The notes under the pieces are model-generated. The model was not told the origin of the DNA, searched no databases, and was given only the letters and a program-made list of their open reading frames with translations. Both the position numbers and the translations under genes were made by a program. DNA of 64,000 nucleotides from Zonotrichia leucophrys gambelii. Its lineage: Eukaryota > Chordata > Aves > Passeriformes > Passerellidae. Positions 56,201-64,000 of the stretch are shown here, piece after piece (positions within the stretch are counted from its first letter, which is position 1; the number at the start of each line of letters is the position of its first letter). The stretch lies in the NCBI RefSeq assembly GCF_028769735.1, contig NC_088173.1:23066038-23130037 (forward strand), in the 5' to 3' direction.

Positions 56201-59200
56201 TAGTATTTGCCAAATGCATGCCATAAGCGCACAGTAAGTGGGAGAAAAACAAAATGCAGGTGTTGGATAACATCTATATTGACAAAAGAAACTCCCTGCA
56301 AGACATAACTTAGAAGGAAACTATCGGAGTAAATCTTTTAAAGACTTCTAATTAGATGCTGAAATAGATTTTTTCACTGAATAAGCATATCATGGTATTG
56401 CCACATTTGTCTTAGAGACCACCCTCAGACTGCATTACTGAGTCTGTAATAGAATAGCCTGAGATGGAAAATATGTCCAGTTGAAATGCCATAGAACTAT
56501 TCAATGGATAGGAAAAGCAAAACCTTTTTCTTCTTTTTTATTTTTTCCCATGATATTCTCTCAAGCAGCATGTTTGCTGTATTTCAAAACCTTTTTAAGA
56601 GATGTTTGTGAGAAGGGCATATCCTCAAAATTTGTTTCATTTAAACTCTCTGATTCATGATTAGATCAGTTTCATTTTTACAGTGTTTCAGTGTAAAAGC
56701 TAAATTACTGTCCTATTATCATAAACAAGTTATTAAAAAGTGTATCTTATTTATGTAGAGAAATATCCTCTAGTCCTACATAATAATTGGTATGAAAAAC
56801 TATATTTAGACAACCTGAATTCCATAGAACTTCCATCTCTGATGTTCTCTCTGGATAAAATGCTTCCAAAAACTTCTAGTCAGAAAAGAAGACCCAAGTT
56901 CAGAGGCTTTGATGTCGAAATATAGTCATAGATTCTCTTATACTATTAAACATGCATAAAAAGAAAATAATTTTTTTGCACAGCAAAATATATCCCATCA
57001 CTTCCCACTGAAATCTATATGTAATCTTTAGATCATATTCTGAAATCTCCTTAAGGAGAGAAAAAATTGTCCCAGTAAAAGCGTAGTCCTTAGCAGTTGA
57101 GGATTCTGTACAGTTATGTCACTTTCTTTTTAATTTATACCCTTCTTCCTTGAGATTTTGTAGCAGCTCCTATTGTAGAAGCCAGTAAGAAACTTACTTT
57201 CCCAGGAACATCTCCAAAGTGCTTAGGAATGAAAACCATTCTGCCGCTATCTGTGCTCACACACAAGTGCCCCAACAGAAATTTAATTTGTTTCATTGAC
57301 TTTGAGAGCAGTACCCAGCTGGAAAAATGTTTTGGGAAAGAAGTTTCCCTGTGGTACTCGATACACATCCAGAAGATGCCAGAAAATTGCATTGCCAGTT
57401 GCATAACACAATTAATTTCAGGCTGCTGTGAACATGTTGTGTGTGCCAGTGTTGGCACGCTCTTGAAATGCACTTTACTGTAGGCCTACCTACATCTAGA
57501 TTTTGTATCCTTCACTTATTTTTATTTTAGTGTTTCGCATTTATGCGCTACAGCAGAGCCTTCACTCCTCCTGAGCTAGTGCTAGACAAAAGAACCTTGA
57601 CTGTTGTGTCATGTTGTGTCAAACACGATACATGAGTGGAAGCCAAGTTGAAGGAGTGTTTAAATGTTCACATTATAACAGGTACTGTAACTCAGTGCAC
57701 TTGGGAAATCCACATAACCTTTTATTGTGGTTAAGTAAACACTTTTAAGGGAATATATACATTCTCTCATCTAGTTTCGTGCCCACAGTGTGTTAAAATA
57801 AATTTTGAATAGACAGCTACTCTTTGAAAAAATAACAGCTTCATTCACACACTTCAAAGAAGTGATTATATAAGCACTAGATAAATTTGCCACAGACCTT
57901 TTAATGAAATTGAATTACATAAGATAGGGCAAGGGTTCATTGTGAGGTATTATAGCAATATACCTTAGTACATTTTAAAGCATGGAAATCAAACATGACA
58001 TTTGTTCATCTCTCCTGCAGCCTGTTGTAACAGTACAGAGCCCTGAAAGATATCTGCTAAGGGCTGACTGTGTGTTCTCCAAAAGAACCCTTTTAAAATT
58101 AATGTCTGCAGGTCTGAGGGGTTGAGTTCAAATTAATTTCTTTTTGTGACAAATTGAGTAACATGCTGTTTATTTTAGCACATTGCCCTTTTCTCTATGA
58201 GTACAGCTAGCTGTAGGTAGGGAAATTGATGCATTCCTCTGCGGCTGCCAGAAGGCAGGAGGCAATGGAGAAGGACATCACCACACAATAATCTCTCCCA
58301 CTGCTCCGTGGGCCTGCTGGAAGGGGTGTCAGTGCCCACTTTCACTCTCAATATCCCATGGTGAAGGGCTGAGCAGCACGTAAGATTAGCTCCTTCAAAT
58401 TCACCAGGCATATCAGTCTCTGCAGAAACAATCTTCCAGGAGAAAGTATTAGCAGAACTAGCACTTCTCACCGTGTGCTTCAGGCATTTTATCCTCATTC
58501 AGACAGCTCACTTATTGCATGTTTGAAAACACTACAGAAGAAAGAAATACTCCATTCCTGTCCGCAGTCCTTGATTAATGGAGGTAGACACATCCACCTT
58601 TTAAGTGACTCAGCCTAGAGCTATTAGCTGATCAGAAGGGCTTAAATAATTTCTGGTTTTTCACAGTGAATTTCTCCCCTAGAAGTTTTGTCTCTCTTTT
58701 CCTCTGTGCTCTCCTCAACTTTCTCCAAGGAATGCTCTTGCAGTGTGGGAGGCAGGCTGGTGTCCTATCAGTAACATTATTGGAGTTATTACACACTCCT
58801 CCCTCTTAAAATTCAGTTTGTTTATTTAGGAGCCTATGTTAACCTGATAGTGAAGGAATGAAGTTCCCCAGCTTGGCATTCACTGTGAGTGCAAGCAAAG
58901 AAAAGGCTTCAGTGTGTTTAACTGACCTTTCACGACAATAAATCCTTACTTATGGATGCCAGTATATGGATATGCCTGCAAAAGAAATGTTTGAAGGAAC
59001 ATGGATTGAAATTCCTTCCCAAAGATGTGCTCCTTGGAGAGTACCACTGAGCATTTCTGCAAAAGAAATCCAGCTTCCAAATTTTTTTAGTGTCTCATGT
59101 GTTTAAATAGAATTAGGAGGAATTATCTTGCCTTGATAGGCTGAAGTTCTTCTTGATGACCTCTTAAGGCTCTTTACATAGTAGAGAGGGAAAAAAGATA

Positions 59201-61544
59201 TTTCTCTAGAGGGTGATTCAGATCAGAAACTTATTTTAGCTTTATTGTATTTATTTTTATTCATGAATAGATGACATTAAAGTATTTTTAAGCTATATTA
59301 ATGCACTGGAGTTCTTTCCCCCCCCCCTAATTTTCTCTTGATTTAGCTTAAGACCAGTTGGTTAAATATCTTTGTCAGTTTATTCGGGGCCTCTGTTTCA
59401 CTCATCTCAATAGCCATGTTATCATAGGGTTTTCATTTTCTCTTTATCTTTTGGTTTTTTGCTAGAGAGAGCATTATCCCTGTTAATTAGACATCACTTC
59501 TGTTCCTTAATGGTGGGTGTGGAGAAAAACAATTCAGACAAAGATCCTAGATCATGATCACTATAGTCTGACTTTTCTGAAATAAATTCAATTTCCATTG
59601 CTTCTCACTTTTTTTCCCCCCACAGTCTTATTATTTTTTTCCCAATTTCAACTGCTTATTTCAAGGCTTGTTAGCTCTTGACTATGCAGCTAAGATGAAC
59701 ATAAAGGAGCTTGTTCTTTCAGATCTTTTCATGAACCTCGCTGTTCAACCATTGGCATAGTGAAACTTAAGTATGATACAGTGGAACCAGTTTATAGGGA
59801 AACTGGTGCCAAATATTAATATCTTTAACCTGCACTTCAGGTTACTTGCTTACAAGGAGGAACTTCTGTTTAAGACACATCAAGAGAAAATGAAACCTAG
59901 TTGAACCACAGAAATTCTTATAGATGCTGCTGTGGAGAGGGAGGAGAAAACGGAACCTACTAATAGTTACATAGATTTACAATCTTGTGCAGTTATTTAT
60001 TCTGTGCAGAATTCCCTGGTGATGACAACTCCTTGAAGTTCTTAGTCCATGAAAGTGAATTCTGCTTATATATGAATGGTTTCATTCTTATAATTGCAAT
60101 GCCCTAACAAAGGAGCAATAATTGAAATTGCAACAAGAAGTTTGAATATTTTATTGCAAGTGAATTGAAAATATCTTTGAAATTTTGCAGGATTCTTAAT
60201 AGCTCTGTGTGTGTTTCTCCAAATCCAAAATGACCATAGAATAGCAACACTGGAGCTCAGAGTATTGGTGCGAACAAAGTGATTTCCATTAGGGTTGATT
60301 TGATAAAGTACGTACTGGAACATAGCAGCCAAATCTTGCTTTAAATGGAACCAGCTTTGCCAGAGGTATAAAATAATGGGTGAATATCACTGTGCAGCAA
60401 TCATTCCATTTGAGTTTCATGGTGTTCATGGAACTGTGCTGAACCTACACAAAAGTGAACCCTCCCCATGGGTTCTGCACTGCTGAAGTTGATCTGCCAG
60501 GAGGGAGCTTGGATTGCAGATGAGACGAGCACAATTTTCTCTGTCTGTTTGCAGTGGTGGACCTGAACCTCCTGAAGGAGGAGGCGCGGCTGTACAGCTG
60601 CACCCCGCGCAACTTCTCGGTGTCACTGCGCGAGGAGCTCAAGAGAACGGACACCATCTTCTGGCCGCTGTGTCTGCTGGTGAAGCGCTGCGGGGGAAAC
60701 TGTGCCTGCTGTCAGCAGAGCTGCAACGAGTGCCAGTGCGTGCCAACAAAAGTCACCAAAAAATACCACGAGGTATGCACTGCTTTTACATTTGCATGTT
60801 TGGAAACACTGAAAGCCAATCAGGGCATTTATTTTTAATAAAATGAATGCACCGCCATTAATATTCTAATACTTTATGTATTGCACTTTTAGTAAATAAA
60901 TTTTTTAGCATTTTAATTAGGTATTATATTGAAAAAGGTAAAATCTTTCTTATTAATATACTTTTCTATGTAACTGTTACTTTCTGAGATACTTACTGGT
61001 TCAGTTCAGATACATCACAGCCATACCTTTCGTTCTTTCTCTAGTGGTAGATATTGACTTTATGAAGAAACAAATGTTTGATCATTTCCATTGCTGTAAA
61101 TTTATAGCTAAAATTGTTTATTGTAGAATTTTCTATTTGGGTTAACTCTACTGTTTGCTCTTAAATAAAATTAAGTGGAAATCTGAAATTGCAAGACTCT
61201 TCTTTGGCAAAGCAACATGATTTAATCGTGTTCAACATGATTTAATCAATTTTGTAAATGACTTGAGGTAAAAGCAAAAATAGTAATGAGTGGGTGGAAT
61301 TAATGAAGAAATTCAGTTTTAATATGCTTCCTGTCATCCAGTGGGTTTCCAGTGCAATCTAGCTCATAGTCTAGGTGTGTGATGAAGCACTTACTGTTTT
61401 CTTGATGCTTGGCTTCTTCTCCTTCAGGTTCTTCAGCTGAAGCCAAGGATTGGTGTCCGAGGATTGCATAAATCATTGACAGATGTACCCTTGGAACACC
61501 ACGAGGAGTGTGACTGTGTGTGCAAAAGGAATACTGAAGGATAA
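11007..61544 (+). CDS. PDGFC: PDGFC spliced coding sequence, exons 2-6 (5' partial)
   Basis: Platelet-derived growth factor C is a secreted, disulfide-linked dimeric growth factor. It is made as a latent CUB-containing precursor, activated by extracellular proteolysis (tPA or plasmin in mammals), and signals through PDGFR-alpha. Joining 11007-11202, 29624-29804, 54968-55175, 60555-60772 and 61428-61544 gives one uninterrupted frame. It runs from the second base of codon 40 to a TAA at 61542-61544, so residues 40-345 are encoded, the same end point as the human protein as I remember it. CUB domain: about residues 46-163. Hinge: about 166-234, ending R-K-S-R (231-234). Growth factor domain: 235-345, with twelve cysteines. 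All five acceptors are AG and all four donors are GT. Exon 1, with the start codon, signal peptide and residues 1-39, is not in the window. The match is from remembered family sequence, not a search, but it is nearly residue for residue and leaves little doubt. PDGFD, the closest paralogue, is less similar. Confidence 0.97.
12163..12222. repeat. T/G-rich low-complexity tract
   Basis: T-runs separated by GG or G (TTTTTTGGGTTGTTTTG style). This is the reverse-complement style of the A/C-rich tracts. Confidence 0.6.
17115..17892 (+). mobile_element. CR1 LINE, 5'-truncated, 3' end intact
   Basis: CR1 is the main avian non-LTR retrotransposon. This copy holds the C-terminal part of the reverse-transcriptase ORF. 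Translated pieces read [11 protein letters not shown] (from 17142), then [11 protein letters not shown], then [15 protein letters not shown] and a W-N motif. These lie in different frames (17139-17429, 17452-17667, 17609-17929), so the ORF is broken by frameshifts and inactive. The 3' end carries the standard CR1 segment, with a tail of two ATTCTGTRA-like units ending near 17890. The 5' boundary is approximate because CR1 copies are usually truncated without target duplications. It lies in sense orientation in PDGFC intron 2. Confidence 0.9.
18809..18885. repeat. T/G-rich low-complexity tract
   Basis: Runs of T interrupted by GG (GGTTTTTTTTTT, GGTTTGGTTT). Low complexity. Confidence 0.65.
20068..20088. 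other. Short perfect inverted repeat
   Basis: GACTCTGCA and TGCAGAGTC are separated by AGC, giving a perfect 9-bp stem. It lies in a locally GC-richer patch of intron 2; no function is implied. Confidence 0.6.
21931..21956. repeat. AAT trinucleotide microsatellite
   Basis: About seven to eight tandem ATA/AAT units, slightly interrupted at the 3' end. Confidence 0.85.
24986..25192 (+). mobile_element. Possible small retroelement or LTR remnant with CCAAT and TATA boxes
   Basis: A compact GC-richer block in AT-rich intron 2. It holds the 8-base palindrome CAGGCCTG (25040-25047), a CCAAT box (25071-25075) and a TATAAAA box (25087-25093) in promoter-like order and spacing. A direct repeat of 13 bases with one mismatch flanks it (24974-24986 and 25193-25205), suggesting an insertion footprint. 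The block starts TGTAATC but does not end in CA, so a complete LTR is not shown. I do not recognise the family. Confidence 0.4.
25071..25093 (+). promoter_or_regulatory. CCAAT box plus TATA box (promoter-like)
   Basis: CCAAT at 25071-25075 and TATAAAA at 25087-25093, with 11 bases between them. The arrangement resembles a retroviral U3 promoter. A start site would be expected near 25118-25125. Activity cannot be judged from sequence. Confidence 0.35.
26027..26109. repeat. A/T-rich minisatellite, unit about 15-20 bases
   Basis: The core TTTCAAATAGATTAA recurs about five times with variants (TTTCAAATTA, TTTCAAATAAATTAA) over some 80 bases. This indicates local tandem duplication with decay. 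Confidence 0.75.
29624..29804 (+). CDS. PDGFC: PDGFC exon 3: C-terminal half of CUB domain
   Basis: This 181-base exon encodes the end of codon 105 and residues 106-165. The acceptor is TTCTGTTAG (AG at 29622-29623) and the donor GTAAGT starts at 29805. It begins [12 protein letters not shown], typical of the CUB acidic strand, and includes Cys124 in R-W-C-G (29679-29681) and Cys157 in G-F-C-I-H. It ends Y-T-L-L-M-P at a complete codon (phase 0). Differences from the remembered human sequence are conservative and cluster in the S-S-A-V-P-S-R loop (126-132) and in the last strand. Reading through the donor stays open for 25 more codons, to a TAG-free stretch that ends at a stop at 29880-29882. 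Confidence 0.97.
30877..30904. repeat. TG/TA dinucleotide microsatellite
   Basis: A TG run changes into a TA run of about nine units and ends GATA. Confidence 0.85.
36127..36240. repeat. A/C-rich low-complexity tract
   Basis: A strand-asymmetric stretch of A-runs and CCC or CC with few T or G, similar in style to the intron 1 tracts. Confidence 0.65.
38938..38981 (+). other. Hairpin-forming inverted repeat in intron 3
   Basis: CAGCAAGT (38938-38945) pairs with ACTTGCTG (38974-38981), and TTTTTCAATT pairs with AATTGAAAAA. A three-base bulge (GAG) and a five-base loop (CTTTA) complete it. The 18-bp stem is compact. It is shorter than a typical pre-miRNA, so a microRNA is not claimed. Confidence 0.6.
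40037..40060. repeat. AT and ATTA short tandem repeat
   Basis: ATATATATT is followed by ATTAATTAATTAATT, four-base units in tandem. Confidence 0.7.
41099..41157. repeat. Polypyrimidine tract
   Basis: A dense run of C and T, including CCCTCCCCCC and a T-run, ending CTTCTTGCAG. The end looks like a splice acceptor, but no supported exon follows. Confidence 0.6.
42301..42351. repeat. Compound tetranucleotide microsatellite (TGTC, TATC, ATCC)
   Basis: TGTC units grade into TATC/TGTC and then four ATCC units. It is likely polymorphic. Confidence 0.85.
54968..55175 (+). CDS. PDGFC: PDGFC exon 4: hinge region and activation site
   Basis: This 208-base exon encodes residues 166-234 plus the first base of codon 235. 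The acceptor is TTGCTTGCAG (AG at 54966-54967) and the donor GTAATT starts at 55176. The N-terminal part is Pro/Ser-rich ([14 protein letters not shown]), consistent with a flexible linker. It is followed by the well conserved stretch with [20 protein letters not shown]. It ends with R-K-S-R at residues 231-234 (55163-55174), the basic site at which mammalian PDGF-C is cut to release the active growth factor domain. The cleavage site therefore lies exactly at the exon 4/5 junction. The first residues (H-H-T-E-A) differ from remembered human (Q-F-T-E-A) at the junction with exon 3. Confidence 0.96.
55176..60554 (+). other. PDGFC: PDGFC intron 4 (5.4 kb)
   Basis: This intron separates the hinge exon from the growth factor domain exons and interrupts codon 235 just after the cleavage site. 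It is AT-rich. A short C-run (59320-59328) is visible. Open frames near 57135-57483 and 58175-58498 have no recognised similarity. Confidence 0.9.
60555..60772 (+). CDS. PDGFC: PDGFC exon 5: main part of cystine-knot growth factor domain
   Basis: This 218-base exon encodes codon 235 (split) to residue 307. The acceptor is TGTTTGCAG (AG at 60553-60554) and the donor GTATGC starts at 60773. It opens V-V-D-L-N-L-L and carries nine of the twelve domain cysteines: 250, 274, 280, 284, 286, 287, 291, 294 and 296, in the order [20 protein letters not shown] and E-C-Q-C. The last part of this order is the receptor-binding and dimerisation core of the PDGF/VEGF fold. An N-F-S sequon lies at residue 254 (60611-60613). 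Residue 273 is Leu (CTG at 60668-60670), where I recall Gly in mammalian PDGF-C and PDGF-D. Q-Q-S at 288-290 also differs from human L-H-N. The exon is GC-rich and full of CpG compared with its AT-rich surroundings. Confidence 0.98.
60773..61427 (+). other. PDGFC: PDGFC intron 5 (655 bp)
   Basis: This short AT-rich phase-0 intron lies between the two growth factor domain exons. It contains a 15-base direct repeat (61213-61227 and 61233-61247, period 20). Retention would extend exon 5 by 21 codons to a TAA at 60836-60838. Confidence 0.92.
61213..61247. repeat. 15-base direct repeat in intron 5
   Basis: CAACATGATTTAATC occurs exactly at 61213-61227 and 61233-61247 (period 20), a small local duplication. 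Confidence 0.8.
61428..61544 (+). CDS. PDGFC: PDGFC exon 6: C-terminal end of growth factor domain and stop
   Basis: This terminal coding segment has 39 codons including the TAA at 61542-61544 and encodes residues 308-345. The acceptor is CTCCTTCAG (AG at 61426-61427), in phase 0 after exon 5. It begins V-L-Q-L-K-P, continues [10 protein letters not shown], and ends with E-C-D-C-V-C (cysteines 335, 337, 339), the last knot cysteines. The tail K-R-N-T-E-G differs from remembered human R-G-S-T-G-G, as expected for a poorly constrained C-terminus. Confidence 0.97.
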   Translation, partial: VLQLKPRIGVRGLHKSLTDVPLEHHEECDCVCKRNTEG

Positions 61545-63085
61545 ATATGATATAATTGTGCTGTTTTCTTTCAAAGCACATTCAATCAATGGCTGATTCT
61601 ATTATGGGGCTTGTGCATTATCTCCTTCTGTAATCTCAGTTGTTTGCTTTGGGGATCTTCTGTCTCGAAGATTTACAGTGAGCTCTAAAAAGAGGAGAAG
61701 CCAAACTGGGATTATATGTTGTGTGACAGCTCTGTTTGGAGGCCCAGTGAAAGGATGAGAGAAAGGCATCAATGAGGGATTTAAAATATATGTATTGTTG
61801 TTGTTCCCCACAATTTTCTTGGCAATACATGGATTTATAATTTAGGAGTAAAAAATAGATTTAGAAGGCTGACACCATGGAGACTTGATCCTGCTGGCTG
61901 TCTCATTTCTACAGCTCGAGTACATCTGGCCTCTGGTTGAAAACACCTGAAATCTTTGTGTTCAGCTACTCCTACGTACCTAAATCAAAGTGTTCTCTGT
62001 TGTATAAACTTGGGTTAAAACAGACTGCCTTTTCCGAATTAAATTTAATTTGTCTAATGCTGGTAGGAAGGACTGGATTTTTCCATATGCTCTAGTAAAG
62101 CTCCTGCCTTTTAGAAGGAAGACTGGACAATAATGTGAGCTAAGGAAGCAAACATTGAAAAGATCAGTGCCTTTATTCTTACTACTATGGCTGATGATTT
62201 TTTTTTGTGTGTTTGTTATTTTTTATCGTGTACATTTTTATAATCTCCTTTTGACGATATAACTATTTGCTTTTCTAAACTTGTTAAATATATCTATTTT
62301 TACCAAAGGTATTTAATATTCTTTTTTTTTATTACAACCTAGATCAATTATTTTTTAGTTTTGTGAGATTTTAAAGCCAGACTTCTACAGTTGGAAGAAC
62401 AGAAATGTGACTACAGTGGGAAAGAAGCATGATCTCTTTGCAGTTTGTTTCTACAAAGTGAAAAGTACAGTTTTTTTACCTGGATAATAGTAGAGAAAGA
62501 TATGTGGATGAAGCTCTAAGCTTGCTAGCTCCATGAGCCTAAAAATATGAGAGACAGAGGTTACTATAACCAGTTTCAAAAGTTGACTTTTAAAATTCCC
62601 TCTCTCCATACTGTCCTTTGTTCAGGTAGAGAAGAAATGAGCATAGATGGATGCCTTCTGGCTTGTTTAACTATTTAATTTCTTTAAAGGAGAATGACCT
62701 ACAATGTAAGAAAAGAAACCAGTGGCTTGCAGCCGTCATGATGCATCATGGTCATGGGAAGGCAGCCCTGTCAGTGGTGAAGTGTATGGTTTTCCATTGA
62801 CAGAAACAGCTGCTTAAGTACTGTTCACTCACAGGAATGTAACACTCTACAGAGCAGTCTGATGAACTCTATGGTATTGTTCTTCTGTATGTTTTAGTCT
62901 TTAACCCATACACTTATCCCACCCCATGCAAATTGAAACGGAAACAGTAAAGTATTTTGCTTGTAAAATGCTTTAACATTATGCCTAGTTTATTTTTTTG
63001 CCTATTGGATTTTCAGATTGTAATGAATCACAAAATAAAGTAATAATGCTAATTTTGGGAGAATAAATGTTTCAGTGTGGTTGCA
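61545..63085 (+). other. PDGFC: PDGFC 3' untranslated region (end approximate)
   Basis: The sequence after the stop codon has no long conserved frame and is AT-rich, with U-runs around 62199-62355. Two canonical AATAAA signals lie about 1.5 kb downstream (63034 and 63062), followed by GT-rich sequence. The exact cleavage site cannot be read from DNA, so the end is an estimate. The length fits a typical long PDGFC 3' UTR. Confidence 0.75.
63034..63067 (+). terminator. PDGFC: Polyadenylation signals of PDGFC (two AATAAA hexamers)
   Basis: AATAAA occurs at 63034-63039 and again at 63062-63067. A GT-rich stretch (about 63069-63085) follows, placed as expected for the downstream element of the first signal. 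Cleavage is likely between about 63050 and 63090. A variant ATTAAA at 62038-62043 could give a shorter UTR but has weaker support. Confidence 0.65.
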
Positions 63086-63089
63086 TATT

Positions 63090-64000
63090 TGTACCTGTCA
63101 GTATACATTGGGAAAAGCTAGCATGGTGATTTTCTCCTTACCGTATTGAAGGTCAGCTCTGAAAACCAAAGTCTTCTGTTGCCAAGACTTCCACTTTCTT
63201 TATTAATTCTGCATTACTGTAAATACCCCAGGAAAAAAAAAGGAAAGGAATTTATGTGATGCTATTTGTACAAACAGTCAAAATGTTCAAAATTGTGTGG
63301 GATGTGAAGCCATCAGATTGAAATAACATCTTCTGTTATTGTTTCCATAGTGAAAATGAATTCTGATGAAAATTTGGGTTTTTTGCAAGTTAGTATGACT
63401 TTCTGATACCAATTCTGGAAAATATTCAGGTGGCTTCTTATTTTGTCCCCACCCTCAAACACCTACTCAGTAAGAAAAATTTTTGGTGTAAGTGTGACAT
63501 ATAATTTTCCAGTCTGAGTATTAACCCTGTATCAGAATTCAGAATTATGGTCACAAAGAAACCTGGTTTACTTGAGTTTTGAGTCTTTGACCTGAAGTGT
63601 TTTGCAGGGATGTTGGGGATGTCTTTGCATTAATGTTGTTCCTTTTTTTGGTTTTTTATTTAATTTAAAGAGTTTTTGAACAGCAGGTCAAGGTAAAGAC
63701 AGAAATCATAGCCTCTGGCATCATAATTCAGCAGAGGACTCAAAAAATGTAGTTCCATTACAGGAGATTCTGCTGTAGGAAATACAGGAGGTCTCATCCT
63801 CTCTGTAGACTTGCTAGGAGAAAAAGACTGGTCATGAATTTTGAGGTAGGTATTTGGTGGCAGCAGAGTAATGGGGAGTTTCGGGAACCATGTGGGATGT
63901 GGAGAGTCATGTTTTCCAAATGTCCCAAGTAGTTTTTTCCTATTGCCCCCTCTGTCTCACTTTCTTCCTTGCCAGTTCCTTGAACCAGTTTCCTCTCCAA
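63090..64000. other. Downstream flank, no recognised gene
   Basis: This is AT-rich sequence after the PDGFC polyadenylation signals. A minus-strand open frame enters at the window end (63794-64000). It is low in conserved features and I cannot support it as a gene. I see nothing else here. Confidence 0.6.

Noticed and set aside
57135..57483. Open frames on both strands over the same 340 bases in intron 4
   Set aside because: Open frames on both strands at once suggest a chance lack of stops; no homologue is recognised.
63794..64000. Minus-strand open frame running to the window edge, possibly a neighbouring gene
   Set aside because: The translation has no recognised features and no splice or promoter support can be seen within the window.

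Overview
The window looks like vertebrate, and specifically avian, nuclear DNA. It is AT-rich, its exons are short and far apart with GT-AG boundaries, it carries a CR1 LINE with the usual avian 3' end, and it holds a solo retroviral LTR of the kind common in songbirds. A passerine is my best guess, but that rests on remembered repeat style and not on a species-diagnostic marker.

The only protein-coding gene I can support is PDGFC (platelet-derived growth factor C) on the + strand. The window starts inside intron 1 and contains coding exons 2 to 6: 11007-11202, 29624-29804, 54968-55175, 60555-60772 and 61428-61544. A 3' UTR of about 1.5 kb follows. Exon 1 (signal peptide) is upstream of the window. 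The five exons join in frame and encode residues 40-345 in mammalian numbering, with no insertion or deletion against the remembered human protein of 345 residues. Exons 2-3 encode the CUB domain, exon 4 the hinge with the activating R-K-S-R cleavage site, and exons 5-6 the cystine-knot growth factor domain.

Layout: 1-11006 is intron 1 (old CR1, A/C-rich tract, solo LTR with perfect 6-bp target duplication 652 bp before exon 2). 11203-29623 is intron 2 (5'-truncated CR1 at about 17.1-17.9 kb, a promoter-like repeat-like module near 25.0-25.2 kb, small satellites). 29805-54967 is intron 3 (mostly unique AT-rich sequence with microsatellites). 55176-60554 is intron 4, 60773-61427 is the short intron 5, and about 63090-64000 is downstream flank with no recognised gene.

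There is no operon, CRISPR array, tRNA, rRNA or second gene that I can support. The other open frames have no recognisable family signature and look like chance or repeat-derived frames. I did not find a convincing new biological system. The most useful leads are the sense-oriented LTR next to exon 2, the promoter-like module in intron 2, a compact hairpin in intron 3, and some PDGFC-specific details (Leu at residue 273, intron-retention products).
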